A DNA stretch of 46,064 bases from positions 1 to 46,064 of the forward strand of contig NZ_JACWZY010000044.1 of NCBI RefSeq assembly GCF_014699005.1, read 5' to 3'. Below the pieces are notes generated by a model. It was not told the DNA's origin and did no database searches. It saw only the letters and a program-made list of their open reading frames with translations. The position numbers and the translations under genes were made by a program. Below, one piece after another: positions 36,701 through 45,306 of the stretch. The DNA is from Spirosoma profusum (GTDB lineage Bacteria > Bacteroidota > Bacteroidia > Cytophagales > Spirosomataceae). Within the stretch, counting starts at the first letter, position 1. Every line of letters starts with the position of its first letter.

Positions 36701-39700
36701 AACGGCACGCTGACCCTATCCAACTGCATATTGAGGAATAATAAGGCTGGACCTTACGGAGGGGGCGTGCATAACATGGGTGGAGCTAGTCTAACGGTCA
36801 CTAACTGTCGCTTTGAGAGAAACTCAGCAGTGCAGGGCGCGGGTGGCATACTGCATCATGGTTCATTATTGAGTATTACCAATAGCACCTTCATCGCTAA
36901 CGCAGGGAATACAGGGGGTGGCTTATTTATAGGTTTTAATAGTTCTAATACTACAGTTAACAATTGTTTATTTGTTGATAATTCGGCCCTTTTTGGCGGA
37001 GGGATGTCATTCGTAACACTCGTTACGGTAACCAACTGTACGTTCACTGGCAATGATGGAGGAGGAATTGATGCGTACACGGGTTCGGGATTATTTACGA
37101 ACACTACGATCAGCCTGAACAAAAACTATCCTACAGCCTATAATTCAGGGGCAGGAATCAGTGTTTATAATAGTGTTACCGTCACGCTCAAAAACTGTAT
37201 CATCGCGGGTAACATCGATTCTGATGGGACAACCCCCAAGGACATCGTTAATGAAGGTACGATCAGTGCTTCTACCTACAATGTGATCGGCACGGGCGGT
37301 TCGGGTGGGCTGACCACTGGTGTCAACAACAACATCGTAGGGGTCAACGCCCTGCTGGCTCCGCTGGGTAATTATGGGGGCACCACCCAAACCCATGCCC
37401 TGCTGCCGGGCAGCCCCGCCATCAACGCTGGTACGGCCAGCGGTGCCCCCACCGCTGATGCGCGTGGCATCAGTCGGGTTGGGGTTACCGACATCGGTTC
37501 GTTCGAGTCACGGGGTTTTTCAATGGCTTTAACGAGTGGTAACAATCAGAGTGCTACGGTCGGTACAGCATTTGCCAACCCATTAGTCGTTACGGTGAGT
37601 AGCGCCAACAGCGAGCCGGTGGCGGGCGGTGTTGTTACGTTCACGGGTCCGGGTTCGGGAGCCAGCATCAATCCGGTTTCGATTACGGCCAGTATTGCAA
37701 GCGCCATCGCTTCTGCTTCGGTAACGGCCAATGCTACGTCGGGTAGTCCCTATAACGTAACGGCCGGTGCTAATGGTGCTACGCCAAACCGCACCTTCAA
37801 CCTTACCAATACGCTCGCTGCGCCCACTATCGCCGGTTTTGCCGCCAGCCCCAATGTAGTTTGCGTGCTGGGTAGCCCCGTTACGTTCACGGCGACAGTA
37901 GGCAACGTAACGGGTAGCTACGTTTATACGCTGACCAATGGTAGTTCCACTACGATGGGCACTACGTCCAATACGTCGTTCAGTCAGAGTCTGACGGCCA
38001 GCGGGTCGGGCCTACAGACATTCACGCTCATCGTCAATACTAACAGCCAGACGATCCGGGCCACTACCAACGTAACGGTATCATCGGCCTCAATCAGTTA
38101 CGTTACCCAAACCGGAGCGGGGGTGCAGAACGGTAGTTCGTGGGCCAATGCCTACCCTGGTACGATGCTCCAGACAGCCATCAACTCGGCTTCCTCGTGT
38201 GGTGGACAGGTATGGGTAGCCGCTGGCGTCTACAAACCCACTACCGGTTCCGACCGCAACGCCAGCTTCTCGATGCGCAATAATGTAACCATTTACGGCG
38301 GCTTCCCGGCCACGGGCAGCCCCACGTTTGCGCAGCGGGGAATTGTGGACCCCATTACCGGAAATCCATCCAGCAGCACCCTCTCGGGCGAAATAGGTGA
38401 CTTTAACAGCCGAACCGACAATTCACTCCATGTGATCAACAACCCCGCCAGCCTGAGCTTAGATGCCTCCGCCGTGCTGGATGGTTTTGTCATCACGGCT
38501 GGATACACCCCTAACGATGGAGCAGGGATGTACAACGACGGGAGCGGAAGCGGCAACCGCTGTAATCCCACGCTGCGTAACTGTAGCTTTGTCAACAATC
38601 AGGCTAACGAAGGAGGAGGCATCTACGCCAACGGTTCAGGGGGAGGGCAAAGCAATCCGCAATTGACCAATTGTAGTTTTAGCCAGAACACAGCACAAAG
38701 TGGAGCAGGTATCTACGCCAATGGTTCAGATGAGGGACAGAGCGTCCCCCAGTTGACCAATTGCGACTTTATCAGCAACACAGGAAGTTTGGCAGGTGGA
38801 GGGCTTTATCTGAGTCGGTACAATAGCCTGCCGAGGGCACTGTATTTAACCAACTGCCGCTTCCTGAATAATGTCGGTGGTACGAGTAGTAGAGGAGCGG
38901 GAGTCCAGGATAGTGGGAGTGATATATCGCCTGTGGTGGTAACTGGCTGCCTCTTCGAGAACAACAGCGCGACCGAAGGCGGTGCGTTTAATTCTGCTGA
39001 GCTTACCCAGGCCCAGTTTATTGATTGTACATTCCGAAGAAACTCGGCGGATTTCGGTGGTGCTTTAGAAATCGCCAGCCCCACAAGCTGCACCTTCCTC
39101 AACTGTAATTTCGAGGCTAATCGTGCAGGCGCTATTCATACGGTGATCCGTGGCCAGCTTCAACTGACTAACTGTACCTTTGATGGCAATTCGGCGCGGG
39201 GCGGGGGAGCCATCGAGACGGATGCTTTAACGACGCTGACCCATTGCCGTTTTCAGAGTAATACAGCGACTGGAGGTAGTGGTGGGGCCATCTCAGCGAC
39301 TGGAGCGCTGACGCTGACCCAGTGCCTTTTTCAAAACAACTCGGCTTCTGTTACGGGCGGAGCCATCGCCACATCTAATCTGTTGCTGACCAATTGCAGT
39401 TTTCAGAACAACTCGGCTTCATTTGGTGGTGGAGCCATCGATGCTAATGCAGGGACGCTGCTCAACTGTGTGCTGTTCAACAATGGCACACCTGCCAACG
39501 CGTTGTCCGGTGCTTTTGCGGCCAGATACACACTCTTTGAGCAGGGCATGACGGGCTACACCAGCGGACCAGGCAACCTCACCACCACCGTCTCGCCCTT
39601 CATCTCGACTACGTCAGCGGCTCTCAATGCCTGCGCGCTAGCCATCAACGCGGCTGATCCCGCTACCACCTCGGCCACAGTGGGTAACACTGATCTGGCG

Positions 39701-42700
39701 GGAAACCCCCGCTTCTTCAACGCCCTGGACATGGGGGCCTACGAGTTTCAGGGCAACCCGGGTAACCTGGTGCTGAACAATCCCTCGGTCAACACCGGTA
39801 CAATAGGTGTAGCTTTTAGCCAGTCTTTCACCGCATCGGGCGGCACTTCGCCTTATAGTTTCTCACTGGCCAGCGGCACGTTGCCAACGGGCCTGAGCTT
39901 GTCCGCAGCGGGCGTCTTGTCGGGCACTGCTACCCAGAGCGGCAGTTTCTCCATCACCGTGCGGGCTATCGATGCCAATGGATGTGTGGGTGTGGGAGCT
40001 ACCTATACCCTGGTGGTGAATCCGGCTAGCCCCACTATCTCCGGCTTTACAGCCAGTCCCAATGTAGTTTGTTCAGGTAGCCTCGTTACGTTCACGGCGA
40101 CAGTGGGCAACGTAACGGGTAGTTATACTTACACGCTCACCAACGGCAGTTCTACTTCTATCGCCGGTAGTACGTCCAGTACCGCTTTCAGTCAGACGCT
40201 GACGGCTGGCGGTTTGGGCGTCCAGAGCTTCACCTTGCTGGTGAGCAATGGTGGTCAGCCAGCATCGGCCGTAACCAGTCTGACGGTAGGTCAGTCCGGT
40301 GTAACACGTCTATATGTGAAAGCCAATGCCACAGGGGCAAACACAGGACTGAACTGGAATGATGCGTTTCCTGATTTAAACTCAGCCCTGCACTATGCCT
40401 GCATAGGAAGTCTGACTGAAATCTGGATAGCCAGAGGGAAATACACGCCAGCTACGGGTACCTTTTTCCTGCACCCTGACGTAGCCATTTACGGAGGCTT
40501 TGAAGGAACCGAGATGGAGCTGAGTCAGCGGCCGCTCATCAACCTGAGCCATCCGTCCTCTACCACGCTTTCGGGGGATATAGACAATGACAATACCTTA
40601 GCCAATAATGCTCAGATTATTATTTACAATACCCTGCGGCTGACCAACACGGCCATTCTGGATGGAGCGATCATCACGGGGCCAAGGTCTGGCACGCAGT
40701 CGGCCGCTATCCATAATAATAGTGATGGTAACCCTGCTAATGGTCTGGTAGGCACTGAGTGTAGCCCTGTATACCGTAATCTTTTGTTTACAGGATTTGC
40801 CTGTGATGGTGATATATTTGGCAATGCCTGTACAGGTCAATTTGTTCAGAACATAGCTGTCAATGGAGGAGTTACCAATCCCAGCTTCGTTAACTGTGTG
40901 TTCCGGGATAATCAGGGAGATGGCTACAATAGTGGTACGATCTATAACCTGTCGCTTGCTAATTCGCAATCCACATTGAAGCCCCAATTTATCAACTGTG
41001 TGATCGCCAATCATACGGGTGGAGCGTTCATGTACAACGCTGGAATCGCATCACCTCAGTTTATCAATTGCTCGTTTCTGAATCTGCCAAATGGATTAGT
41101 TGATAACAACATTAATCAACCTAATGGATCTTCGGAGATTCAACTAACGAACTCGGTATTGTGGAACGCGGGCGGGGCCAACACGTTTAAAAACTCCGTT
41201 GCGAATACAACGCTTACTGTCACGGCCACCTATAACCTGCTGGACCAGGCAATCACGGGCTACACCAGCGGACCGGGCAACCTGACAACCACCAGTTCGC
41301 CGTATGTATCGGCCAGCGACCTTACTCTGCCAACAAATTCGCCTGCCATCAATGCGGGTAACCCGGCCAGCATGACGGTTGTCAGTGCCCCTTACTCCGC
41401 TACCGGCCTGCCCAAAATGGATGCATCGGCTAATCCACGTATCGTCGGAAGTCGGGTCGATATGGGCGCATTGGAAGTACAAAATCCACCCCCGCCAACG
41501 CCGACCATTACAGGATTTGCTGCCAGTGCTAGCGCTGTTTGTACAGGTAGTCCGATCACGTTTACGGCCACGATAGGCAACGTAACGGGAAGCTACAATT
41601 ATACCCTTACCAATGGCACTTCTACCACAACCGCTACGTCCAGTAATACCGCGCTGAGCCAGAGTCTGGTGACTTTAAGTGCCAGCAATCAAAGCTTTAC
41701 ATTGACGGTAAGCAGTGCTGGTCAATCGGCCAGCGCCCTGACTAACGTAACCATAAACGGGTTTCCTGTCGCTACGTTAACCAACAATGGTCCCATCAGT
41801 TGCACGATGACTTCGGTAACGCTGACGGCTTCGGGCGGTACGTCGTATACCTTCACCAATAGCAGTGGCGTAGTGGGTACACCCGGTACGTCCAATACCG
41901 TTGTGGTGGCAAATGCTGGAAGTTACTCGGTAAGCGTAGCTAACGCCGGTGGTTGCGTAAGTACTACGTCCACCCTCGTTAGCAGTCAAACCAACGTACC
42001 CACGGTGAATATCAATCCTAGCAGCGCTACGTTGACCTGCACGAATCCGGTAGTTAGCCTGAGTGCGGTGGGGAATGGTACGTATCGATGGAACACGGGG
42101 GCCACTACGTCGGTGATCAGTGCTACGTCAGCCGGGCCGTATTCGGTTACGTTGACGGGAGCGAATGGATGCACCGCCAGCGCGTCGGCCAGCGTAGTAC
42201 AGGATAATACGCCCCCTTCGGTGAGTATTAGTCCTGGGTCTGCTACGTTGAGTTGCGCTACGTCTTCCGTTAGTCTGTCGGCGGTGGGTAGTGGTACGTA
42301 CCGCTGGAGTACGGGAGCGACTACACCCACCATCAGCGTCTCTACGGCTGGTCCTTATTCAGTAACCTTAACTGCGGCAAACGGCTGTTCCGCTTCTGCT
42401 TCCACCACCATCTTCCTTGATAATACCCCACCAACGGTTAGCATCACTCCCAGCAGCGCTACGTTAACCTGTACCAGTCCGCTGGTTAGCTTGTCGGCGA
42501 TTGGTACGGGTTCGTTACGTTGGAACACGGGGGCCACTACGTCGGTGATCAGTGCTACGTCAGCCGGACCGTATTCCGTTACGTTGACGGGGGCTAATGG
42601 ATGCACCGTCAGCGCGTCGGCCAACGTAGTACAGGATAACACGCCCCCTTCGGTCAGTATTATTCCTGGGTCTGCTACGTTGAGCTGCGCTGCGTCTTCC

Positions 42701-43912
42701 GTTAGCCTGTCGGCGGTGGGGAGTGGTACGTACCGATGGAGTACCGGAGCTACTACTCAAGTTATTAGTGCTACGTCGGCAAATACCTACTCCGTTACGT
42801 TGACGGGGGCGAATGGTTGTACGGATATGGCCAGTATTAATGTTACGTATCAGAATTGTGCGCCTACGCTGGCCAATGCCATTCCCAACCAGTCGGCCAT
42901 CGTGGGCCAGGCCTTCAGTTACACCATACCCGCCAGTACGTTCACCGATGCTGAAACGCCCAGTAACCTTACCCTTTCGGTAATAGGGCTGCCGGCAGGA
43001 CTGAGTTTCGTGGCTCCCAACGTCATCACCGGTACGCCGTCTACCACCCTGGGTTCGCCCTTTAGTGTCACGGTGATTGCTACCGACCCGGGTGGTTTAT
43101 CCGCTAGTACCAGTTTTAGCCTGAGTGTACAGCCCGGTCCCAATAGCTTTGCCATCACTAATGTCACGCTGCTCAACTGTGATCACCTCTCGTACTATGC
43201 CCGCCGGATTGATTTCTCTACCGCTTATAGCGGTACCAATGGCCAGCCCATTAGTGTCTCCGTAGTTAATGAACTCACCGCTACCACGAATACGGGGCCT
43301 TATTCATTAACGGTTTACACCGACAATCCGGAAATTCTGCTTCGTGCTCGTCAACAAGGCACACCGGGTGAAGCTACCTACAGCTTCCGGTGGCTGGAAG
43401 GCTGTTTCAACGGGCCGCCAATTGTTCTCAATAGCATTCCGCCCCATTCGGTCACGCTTGGCCAGGCATTTAGTTACACCCTCCCGGCCAACACGTTTAC
43501 CGACGCCGAGACACCGAATAGCCTGAGTCTGTCGGTGGTGGGTTTGCCAGCGGGGGTAAGTTTTGTGGCTCCTGCTACGTTAATGGGTACGCCTTCAACA
43601 ACTGTCAGCCCTTTCTATAGCGTGACGGTTATCGCCACTGATCCGGGTGGACAATCCGTGTCAACGATCTTACCCTTAAGTGTGGAAATTCCGGGCGGTT
43701 GCGCGAACATGTACACCCTGAAGGCTGGAGATTGGAATGACACGAGTTTATGGTCGTGCGGACGGGTACCACTCATCACCGACGTAGTGACTATCAATCA
43801 TGCGGTGAGTTTGCCCGCCAGTTATCAGGCACAGGCATTTCGGATTATCTACAGCGCAACGGGGCGATTAGTGTTTGGTACCAGTAGTCGGTTGCGGCTG
43901 GGGGGTAATTAG
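33800..43912 (+). CDS. Giant mosaic adhesin-like surface protein, 3370 aa
   Basis: A single intact frame of 10.1 kb. A long signal peptide (hydrophobic LVLLLCLLIGSI, cleavage near YAQ) is followed by: seven SBBP repeats of ~65 residues (residues ~43-497), enough for one closed propeller; a PKD-like domain; a plant-type LRR segment (LYTSTGGANWTNRTGWLSGC, LTQLVNLQVPNNQLTGGID; ~590-770); and three right-handed beta-helix blocks of Pmp-like repeats (NCSFSQNTAQSGAGIYANGS, GGAI; about 860-1240, 1430-1990 and 2170-2560), each followed by Ig-like domains. Next come four ~72-residue Ig repeats (2730-3020), two putative-Ig domains (FTDAETPSNLTLSVIGLPAG) and a ~70-residue C-terminal domain (LKAGDWNDTSLWSCGRVP... 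SSRLRLGGN). No ordinary T9SS tail is seen. Role inferred: adhesion or matrix binding. Confidence 0.92.
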   Translation: MKNYYVLRHFLPLGLPSTGLIRQLVLLLCLLIGSIRFGYAQNYVWAKRMGGAEFASGISVAVDGSGNAYTTGSFAGTVDFDPGAGVANLTSAGNFDIFVSKLDASGNFVWAKQMGSTGPDQGSSIKVDASGNVYTTGSFSGTVDFNPGSGTANLTAADVSDIFVSKLDASGNFVWAKAMGGSGNDVGNSIAVDGSGNVYTTGSFAGTADFDPGAGVYSLSTVGSADIFVSKLNASGNFIWAKAMGGSNYDVSNSVAVDGSGNVYTTGSFAGTADFDPGSGVVNLTSPGTFTDNIFVSKLDVSGNFVWAKQMGGSTQDKGRSIAVDGSGNIYTTGSFIGTADFDPGSGVVNLTSVTSAPDIFVSKLDASGNFVWAKAMGGSSLEVGNSIAVDGSGNVYTTGGFQGTVDFDPGSGVVNLVSEGPAIFVSKLDATGSFVSARRMGGSTNDAAQGYSIAIDGLGTIYTTGYFSGTVDFDPGSGTANLTSTGTQEIFVSKLSQAQPPQLVTSASPNQVCVGNSVALSVTATGGTSPYSYTWVAPTGATLSATNTASVSATLTLSGVKTFTVTVAGANGASSTQPVNVTVNTLSPDYQPLVDLYTSTGGANWTNRTGWLSGCDPCTGNGGSPWAGVVCSNGRVVRLNMDSNNMIGSLPASMSALTQLVNLQVPNNQLTGGIDALRNLANLVDINLYNNHFSGPLPSFTAMTSLQILVAHGGNQFSGSIPASLGTAAMQTINLADNQLSGCFPSSLSVVCGRSVDFSGNSGLPGGGNFATFCQVPMASASTSTPNVTVGQTVSLSATGGTYYNWRGPSSYTANVANPSFVSNSTAQSGVYSVTVSNGSCTGNPTASVGITVNPCPFTTYSVTNTADAGAGSLRQAMLDVMASTCPGPFTITASVSGTINLASVLPEIVDDVSFIGPGASNLTIRRSSGGNYRIFTIPNTNTVSFDGLTIADGFASSNTGGGIQNNGTLTLSNCILRNNKAGPYGGGVHNMGGASLTVTNCRFERNSAVQGAGGILHHGSLLSITNSTFIANAGNTGGGLFIGFNSSNTTVNNCLFVDNSALFGGGMSFVTLVTVTNCTFTGNDGGGIDAYTGSGLFTNTTISLNKNYPTAYNSGAGISVYNSVTVTLKNCIIAGNIDSDGTTPKDIVNEGTISASTYNVIGTGGSGGLTTGVNNNIVGVNALLAPLGNYGGTTQTHALLPGSPAINAGTASGAPTADARGISRVGVTDIGSFESRGFSMALTSGNNQSATVGTAFANPLVVTVSSANSEPVAGGVVTFTGPGSGASINPVSITASIASAIASASVTANATSGSPYNVTAGANGATPNRTFNLTNTLAAPTIAGFAASPNVVCVLGSPVTFTATVGNVTGSYVYTLTNGSSTTMGTTSNTSFSQSLTASGSGLQTFTLIVNTNSQTIRATTNVTVSSASISYVTQTGAGVQNGSSWANAYPGTMLQTAINSASSCGGQVWVAAGVYKPTTGSDRNASFSMRNNVTIYGGFPATGSPTFAQRGIVDPITGNPSSSTLSGEIGDFNSRTDNSLHVINNPASLSLDASAVLDGFVITAGYTPNDGAGMYNDGSGSGNRCNPTLRNCSFVNNQANEGGGIYANGSGGGQSNPQLTNCSFSQNTAQSGAGIYANGSDEGQSVPQLTNCDFISNTGSLAGGGLYLSRYNSLPRALYLTNCRFLNNVGGTSSRGAGVQDSGSDISPVVVTGCLFENNSATEGGAFNSAELTQAQFIDCTFRRNSADFGGALEIASPTSCTFLNCNFEANRAGAIHTVIRGQLQLTNCTFDGNSARGGGAIETDALTTLTHCRFQSNTATGGSGGAISATGALTLTQCLFQNNSASVTGGAIATSNLLLTNCSFQNNSASFGGGAIDANAGTLLNCVLFNNGTPANALSGAFAARYTLFEQGMTGYTSGPGNLTTTVSPFISTTSAALNACALAINAADPATTSATVGNTDLAGNPRFFNALDMGAYEFQGNPGNLVLNNPSVNTGTIGVAFSQSFTASGGTSPYSFSLASGTLPTGLSLSAAGVLSGTATQSGSFSITVRAIDANGCVGVGATYTLVVNPASPTISGFTASPNVVCSGSLVTFTATVGNVTGSYTYTLTNGSSTSIAGSTSSTAFSQTLTAGGLGVQSFTLLVSNGGQPASAVTSLTVGQSGVTRLYVKANATGANTGLNWNDAFPDLNSALHYACIGSLTEIWIARGKYTPATGTFFLHPDVAIYGGFEGTEMELSQRPLINLSHPSSTTLSGDIDNDNTLANNAQIIIYNTLRLTNTAILDGAIITGPRSGTQSAAIHNNSDGNPANGLVGTECSPVYRNLLFTGFACDGDIFGNACTGQFVQNIAVNGGVTNPSFVNCVFRDNQGDGYNSGTIYNLSLANSQSTLKPQFINCVIANHTGGAFMYNAGIASPQFINCSFLNLPNGLVDNNINQPNGSSEIQLTNSVLWNAGGANTFKNSVANTTLTVTATYNLLDQAITGYTSGPGNLTTTSSPYVSASDLTLPTNSPAINAGNPASMTVVSAPYSATGLPKMDASANPRIVGSRVDMGALEVQNPPPPTPTITGFAASASAVCTGSPITFTATIGNVTGSYNYTLTNGTSTTTATSSNTALSQSLVTLSASNQSFTLTVSSAGQSASALTNVTINGFPVATLTNNGPISCTMTSVTLTASGGTSYTFTNSSGVVGTPGTSNTVVVANAGSYSVSVANAGGCVSTTSTLVSSQTNVPTVNINPSSATLTCTNPVVSLSAVGNGTYRWNTGATTSVISATSAGPYSVTLTGANGCTASASASVVQDNTPPSVSISPGSATLSCATSSVSLSAVGSGTYRWSTGATTPTISVSTAGPYSVTLTAANGCSASASTTIFLDNTPPTVSITPSSATLTCTSPLVSLSAIGTGSLRWNTGATTSVISATSAGPYSVTLTGANGCTVSASANVVQDNTPPSVSIIPGSATLSCAASSVSLSAVGSGTYRWSTGATTQVISATSANTYSVTLTGANGCTDMASINVTYQNCAPTLANAIPNQSAIVGQAFSYTIPASTFTDAETPSNLTLSVIGLPAGLSFVAPNVITGTPSTTLGSPFSVTVIATDPGGLSASTSFSLSVQPGPNSFAITNVTLLNCDHLSYYARRIDFSTAYSGTNGQPISVSVVNELTATTNTGPYSLTVYTDNPEILLRARQQGTPGEATYSFRWLEGCFNGPPIVLNSIPPHSVTLGQAFSYTLPANTFTDAETPNSLSLSVVGLPAGVSFVAPATLMGTPSTTVSPFYSVTVIATDPGGQSVSTILPLSVEIPGGCANMYTLKAGDWNDTSLWSCGRVPLITDVVTINHAVSLPASYQAQAFRIIYSATGRLVFGTSSRLRLGGN
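33930..35290 (+). repeat. Seven tandem SBBP propeller repeats
   Basis: About 195-bp repeats within the giant gene, each encoding a unit such as NFVWAKAMGGSGNDVGNSIA, VDGSGNVYTTGSFAGTADF, DPGSGVVNLTS, IFVSKLDASG. The units are very similar at the DNA level in the middle copies. The last is the most diverged. Seven copies match the blade number of a common beta-propeller. Confidence 0.85.
42089..42742 (+). repeat. 432-bp higher-order repeat in the giant gene
   Basis: A ~220-bp segment starting at 42089 recurs 432 bp later, starting at 42521, with only scattered differences by eye (roughly 5-8%). Each 432-bp period holds two Ig-like units (A-B-A-B arrangement), so a two-domain block was duplicated more recently than the neighbouring domains. 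Confidence 0.8.
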
Positions 43913-43920
43913 TGTGGCAA

Positions 43921-43967
43921 CATCCCCATGTCATAAAATCGGTTTTTGACTTTGTGACATGGGGATG
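43921..43967 (+). terminator. Hairpin after the giant gene
   Basis: A 13-bp perfect inverted repeat (CATCCCCATGTCA / TGACATGGGGATG) with a 21-nt loop, beginning 9 bp after the stop codon. There is no clean T-run after it, so it may stabilise or terminate the long transcript or be a REP-type element. The rest of 43968-44060 shows no gene. Confidence 0.6.
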
Positions 43968-44288
43968 ACTGCTTTCATTTAGGGGTGTTGCAACTGCCAG
44001 GTTTGCCGATAAGGTGCGTGGCTCACGATCGGACTGCTCTGCAGGTCGCATTTCCTCATTAAACAACCACCCGCTCAGCAGGTGGATTTGTTAAAAAGGA
44101 GCGGGCAGAGCCCGCGGGCTTACTCATCAGGAGACCCAAATAAATCAAAATCAATACTTTGAGTTTCCTCTTTGCGATCCTCTGTTTCTTGATATTTTAC
44201 GTACCGACGAATATGATCTTCATTAATTCCCACTGTGTTGACAAAATAGCCCCGTGACCAGAAGTGGTTGCCCCAGTAAGGCTTCTTC

Positions 44289-44304
44289 CGCTCCGGCGGC
44301 CCGG
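44289..44304 (-). repeat. 16-bp GC-rich insertion, copy e3
   Basis: CCGGGCCGCCGGAGCG on the minus strand, between TTGAA and GAAGAAG of tnpA. Removal restores L-K-K-K-P, as in intact IS200 transposases. Stem CCGG/CCGG, loop GCCG, tail AGCG. Confidence 0.9.
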
Positions 44305-44457
44305 TTCAACTGAGGATAGCTCTTGAAAAGCTTGATGGCCAGTTTGCCTTTCAAAGTACCCATTAACTCCGAAACCGATACGCGCGGTGGAATGCTCACC
44401 ACCCAATGAACATGATCAGCCTGCACATTCAGTTCGATCACTTCACAACCTTTCCAC

Positions 44458-44473
44458 CGCGCGGGCGGCCCCG
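44458..44473 (-). repeat. 16-bp GC-rich insertion, copy e2
   Basis: CGGGGCCGCCCGCGCG on the minus strand, between AGTGA and GTGGAAA of tnpA. Removal restores L-S-E-W-K-G-C. Stem CGGG/CCCG, loop GCCG, tail CGCG; the stem differs from the other copies at two pairing positions and stays complementary. Confidence 0.9.
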
Positions 44474-44529
44474 TCACTCAGTAAGCGGATGTCATGCTCA
44501 ACCAGATCTTTGACCAGACCCGTCAACAC

Positions 44530-44545
44530 CGCGACGGCGGCCCGG
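44530..44545 (-). repeat. 16-bp GC-rich insertion, copy e1
   Basis: CCGGGCCGCCGTCGCG on the minus strand, between TTTCGG and GTGTTG of tnpA. Removal restores Y-R-F-R-V-L-T. Stem CCGG/CCGT has one end mismatch, loop GCCG, tail CGCG. Confidence 0.9.
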
Positions 44546-44890
44546 CCGAAAGCGATATTTCGGTGTCCAGACGATGTGGTAGTCACATTTCCAGACGACA
44601 TGAGATTGTTTCTTATACTTACTCATGTTGTAAAGCTAACCAAAAGGCGTAGCCCTCAGTACATCACCACCGCCCAAGGCGGTGGGTTTTCGAGTTTCAC
44701 TAAAAAAGCATGGTTTGAATAGTTTTGAGTCGCCAAACCTAAACTACCGACCATGCTCCACTTCGACACCGACGATCTACATGATGTTTTCGTGTATGCA
44801 ATGATAGACGACTATTTCAAGACTTGCAACCACGCTACCCCTACTGGTGCTGCCGCCAACGGGCAACCACCCAAATTGACCGATGCTGAA

Positions 44891-44906
44891 CCGGGCCGCC
44901 GGAGTG
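44891..44906 (+). repeat. 16-bp GC-rich insertion, copy e4
   Basis: CCGGGCCGCCGGAGTG on the plus strand, between GCTGAA and GTATTG. Removal restores T-D-A-E-V-L of the IS982 transposase. Differs from e3 at one position. Stem CCGG/CCGG, loop GCCG, tail AGTG. Confidence 0.9.
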
Positions 44907-45145
44907 GTATTGTTTGTCTTCATAATTGGCTGTCTGGACTACGGAGCTAACTGCCAACAATCCAGGCGCGCCATGAAACGCGCTCCTAACATCACCCACA
45001 AACTCAGTCGCTCCTAATTTAACCGTCGACTCCATAAGTTGCAGGACCGTTTGTGCGAGCTTCTGGACCTGCTGAGCCAGTGGGCTAAAACGGAAAATAC
45101 TCAGTTTGCTATTGACTCCTGCCCCTTACCTGTCTGTAAAAACAT

Positions 45146-45161
45146 GGCTCCGGCCACCCGG
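45146..45161 (-). repeat. 16-bp GC-rich insertion, copy e5 (reverse orientation)
   Basis: Plus strand GGCTCCGGCCACCCGG, which is CCGGGTGGCCGGAGCC on the minus strand. It sits between AAAAACAT and TCGCAT; removal restores C-K-N-I-R-I-S. Stem CCGG/CCGG, loop GTGG, tail AGCC. Opposite in orientation to the two other copies in this gene. Confidence 0.85.
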
Positions 45162-45290
45162 TCGCATCAGCCGTTGCCAGTTAGCCCAGAGCGAAGCCTT
45201 TCGGGGCTATAACGCCAGCAAGCGTGAGTATTTTTATGGCTACAAAGTACACCTGATCACAGCGGCTGATGGGCGTATCGTCGAATTCGA

Positions 45291-45306
45291 ACGGTCCGCC
45301 GTCGCG
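45291..45306 (+). repeat. 16-bp GC-rich insertion, copy e6
   Basis: ACGGTCCGCCGTCGCG on the plus strand, between TTCGA and GTTTACACC. Removal restores V-E-F-E-F-T-P-G-S-V-H. Stem ACGG/CCGT, loop TCCG, tail CGCG. A placement one base to the right would also restore the frame. Confidence 0.85.

Larger units (their letters stand above)
44120..44626 (-). pseudogene. tnpA: IS200-type Y1 transposase TnpA, broken by three 16-bp inserts
   Basis: From the ATG at 44626 the minus strand reads MSKYKKQSHVVWKCDYHIVW, TPKYRFR, then three insertions at 44530-44545, 44458-44473 and 44289-44304. Leaving them out gives one frame: RVLTGLVKDLVEHDIRLLSE, WKGCEVIELNVQADHVHWVV (the HUH motif HVH), LMGTLKGKLAIKLFKSYPQL, KKKPYWGNHFWSRGYFVNTV, GINEDHIRRYVKYQETEDRK and a stop at 44120-44122. 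The length is 507 bp minus 48, which is 459 bp or 152 residues, normal for this family. All codon phases agree before and after each insertion. Each insertion is +1 in frame, so the present gene is dead. Confidence 0.9.
44060..44690 (-). mobile_element. IS200/IS605-type insertion sequence, degraded
   Basis: A short single-gene element with hairpins at both ends instead of terminal inverted repeats, as in IS200. On the left end of the element (plus coordinates 44667-44685) an 8-bp stem CCACCGCC/GGCGGTGG has a 3-nt loop. On the other end (44067-44085) is CCACC...GGTGG, with a terminator-like hairpin (GCGGGCAGAGCCCGC, 44101-44115) just after the transposase stop codon. Exact borders cannot be set without an intact copy. 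Confidence 0.7.

Noticed and set aside
33800..43912. Many long minus-strand open frames under the giant gene
   Set aside because: They mirror the repeats of the plus-strand gene and have no start context or domain content of their own.
43700..43912. Type IX secretion C-terminal signal on the giant protein
   Set aside because: The usual closing pattern of such signals, with a final strand and basic ending, is not seen; the end is a different conserved domain.
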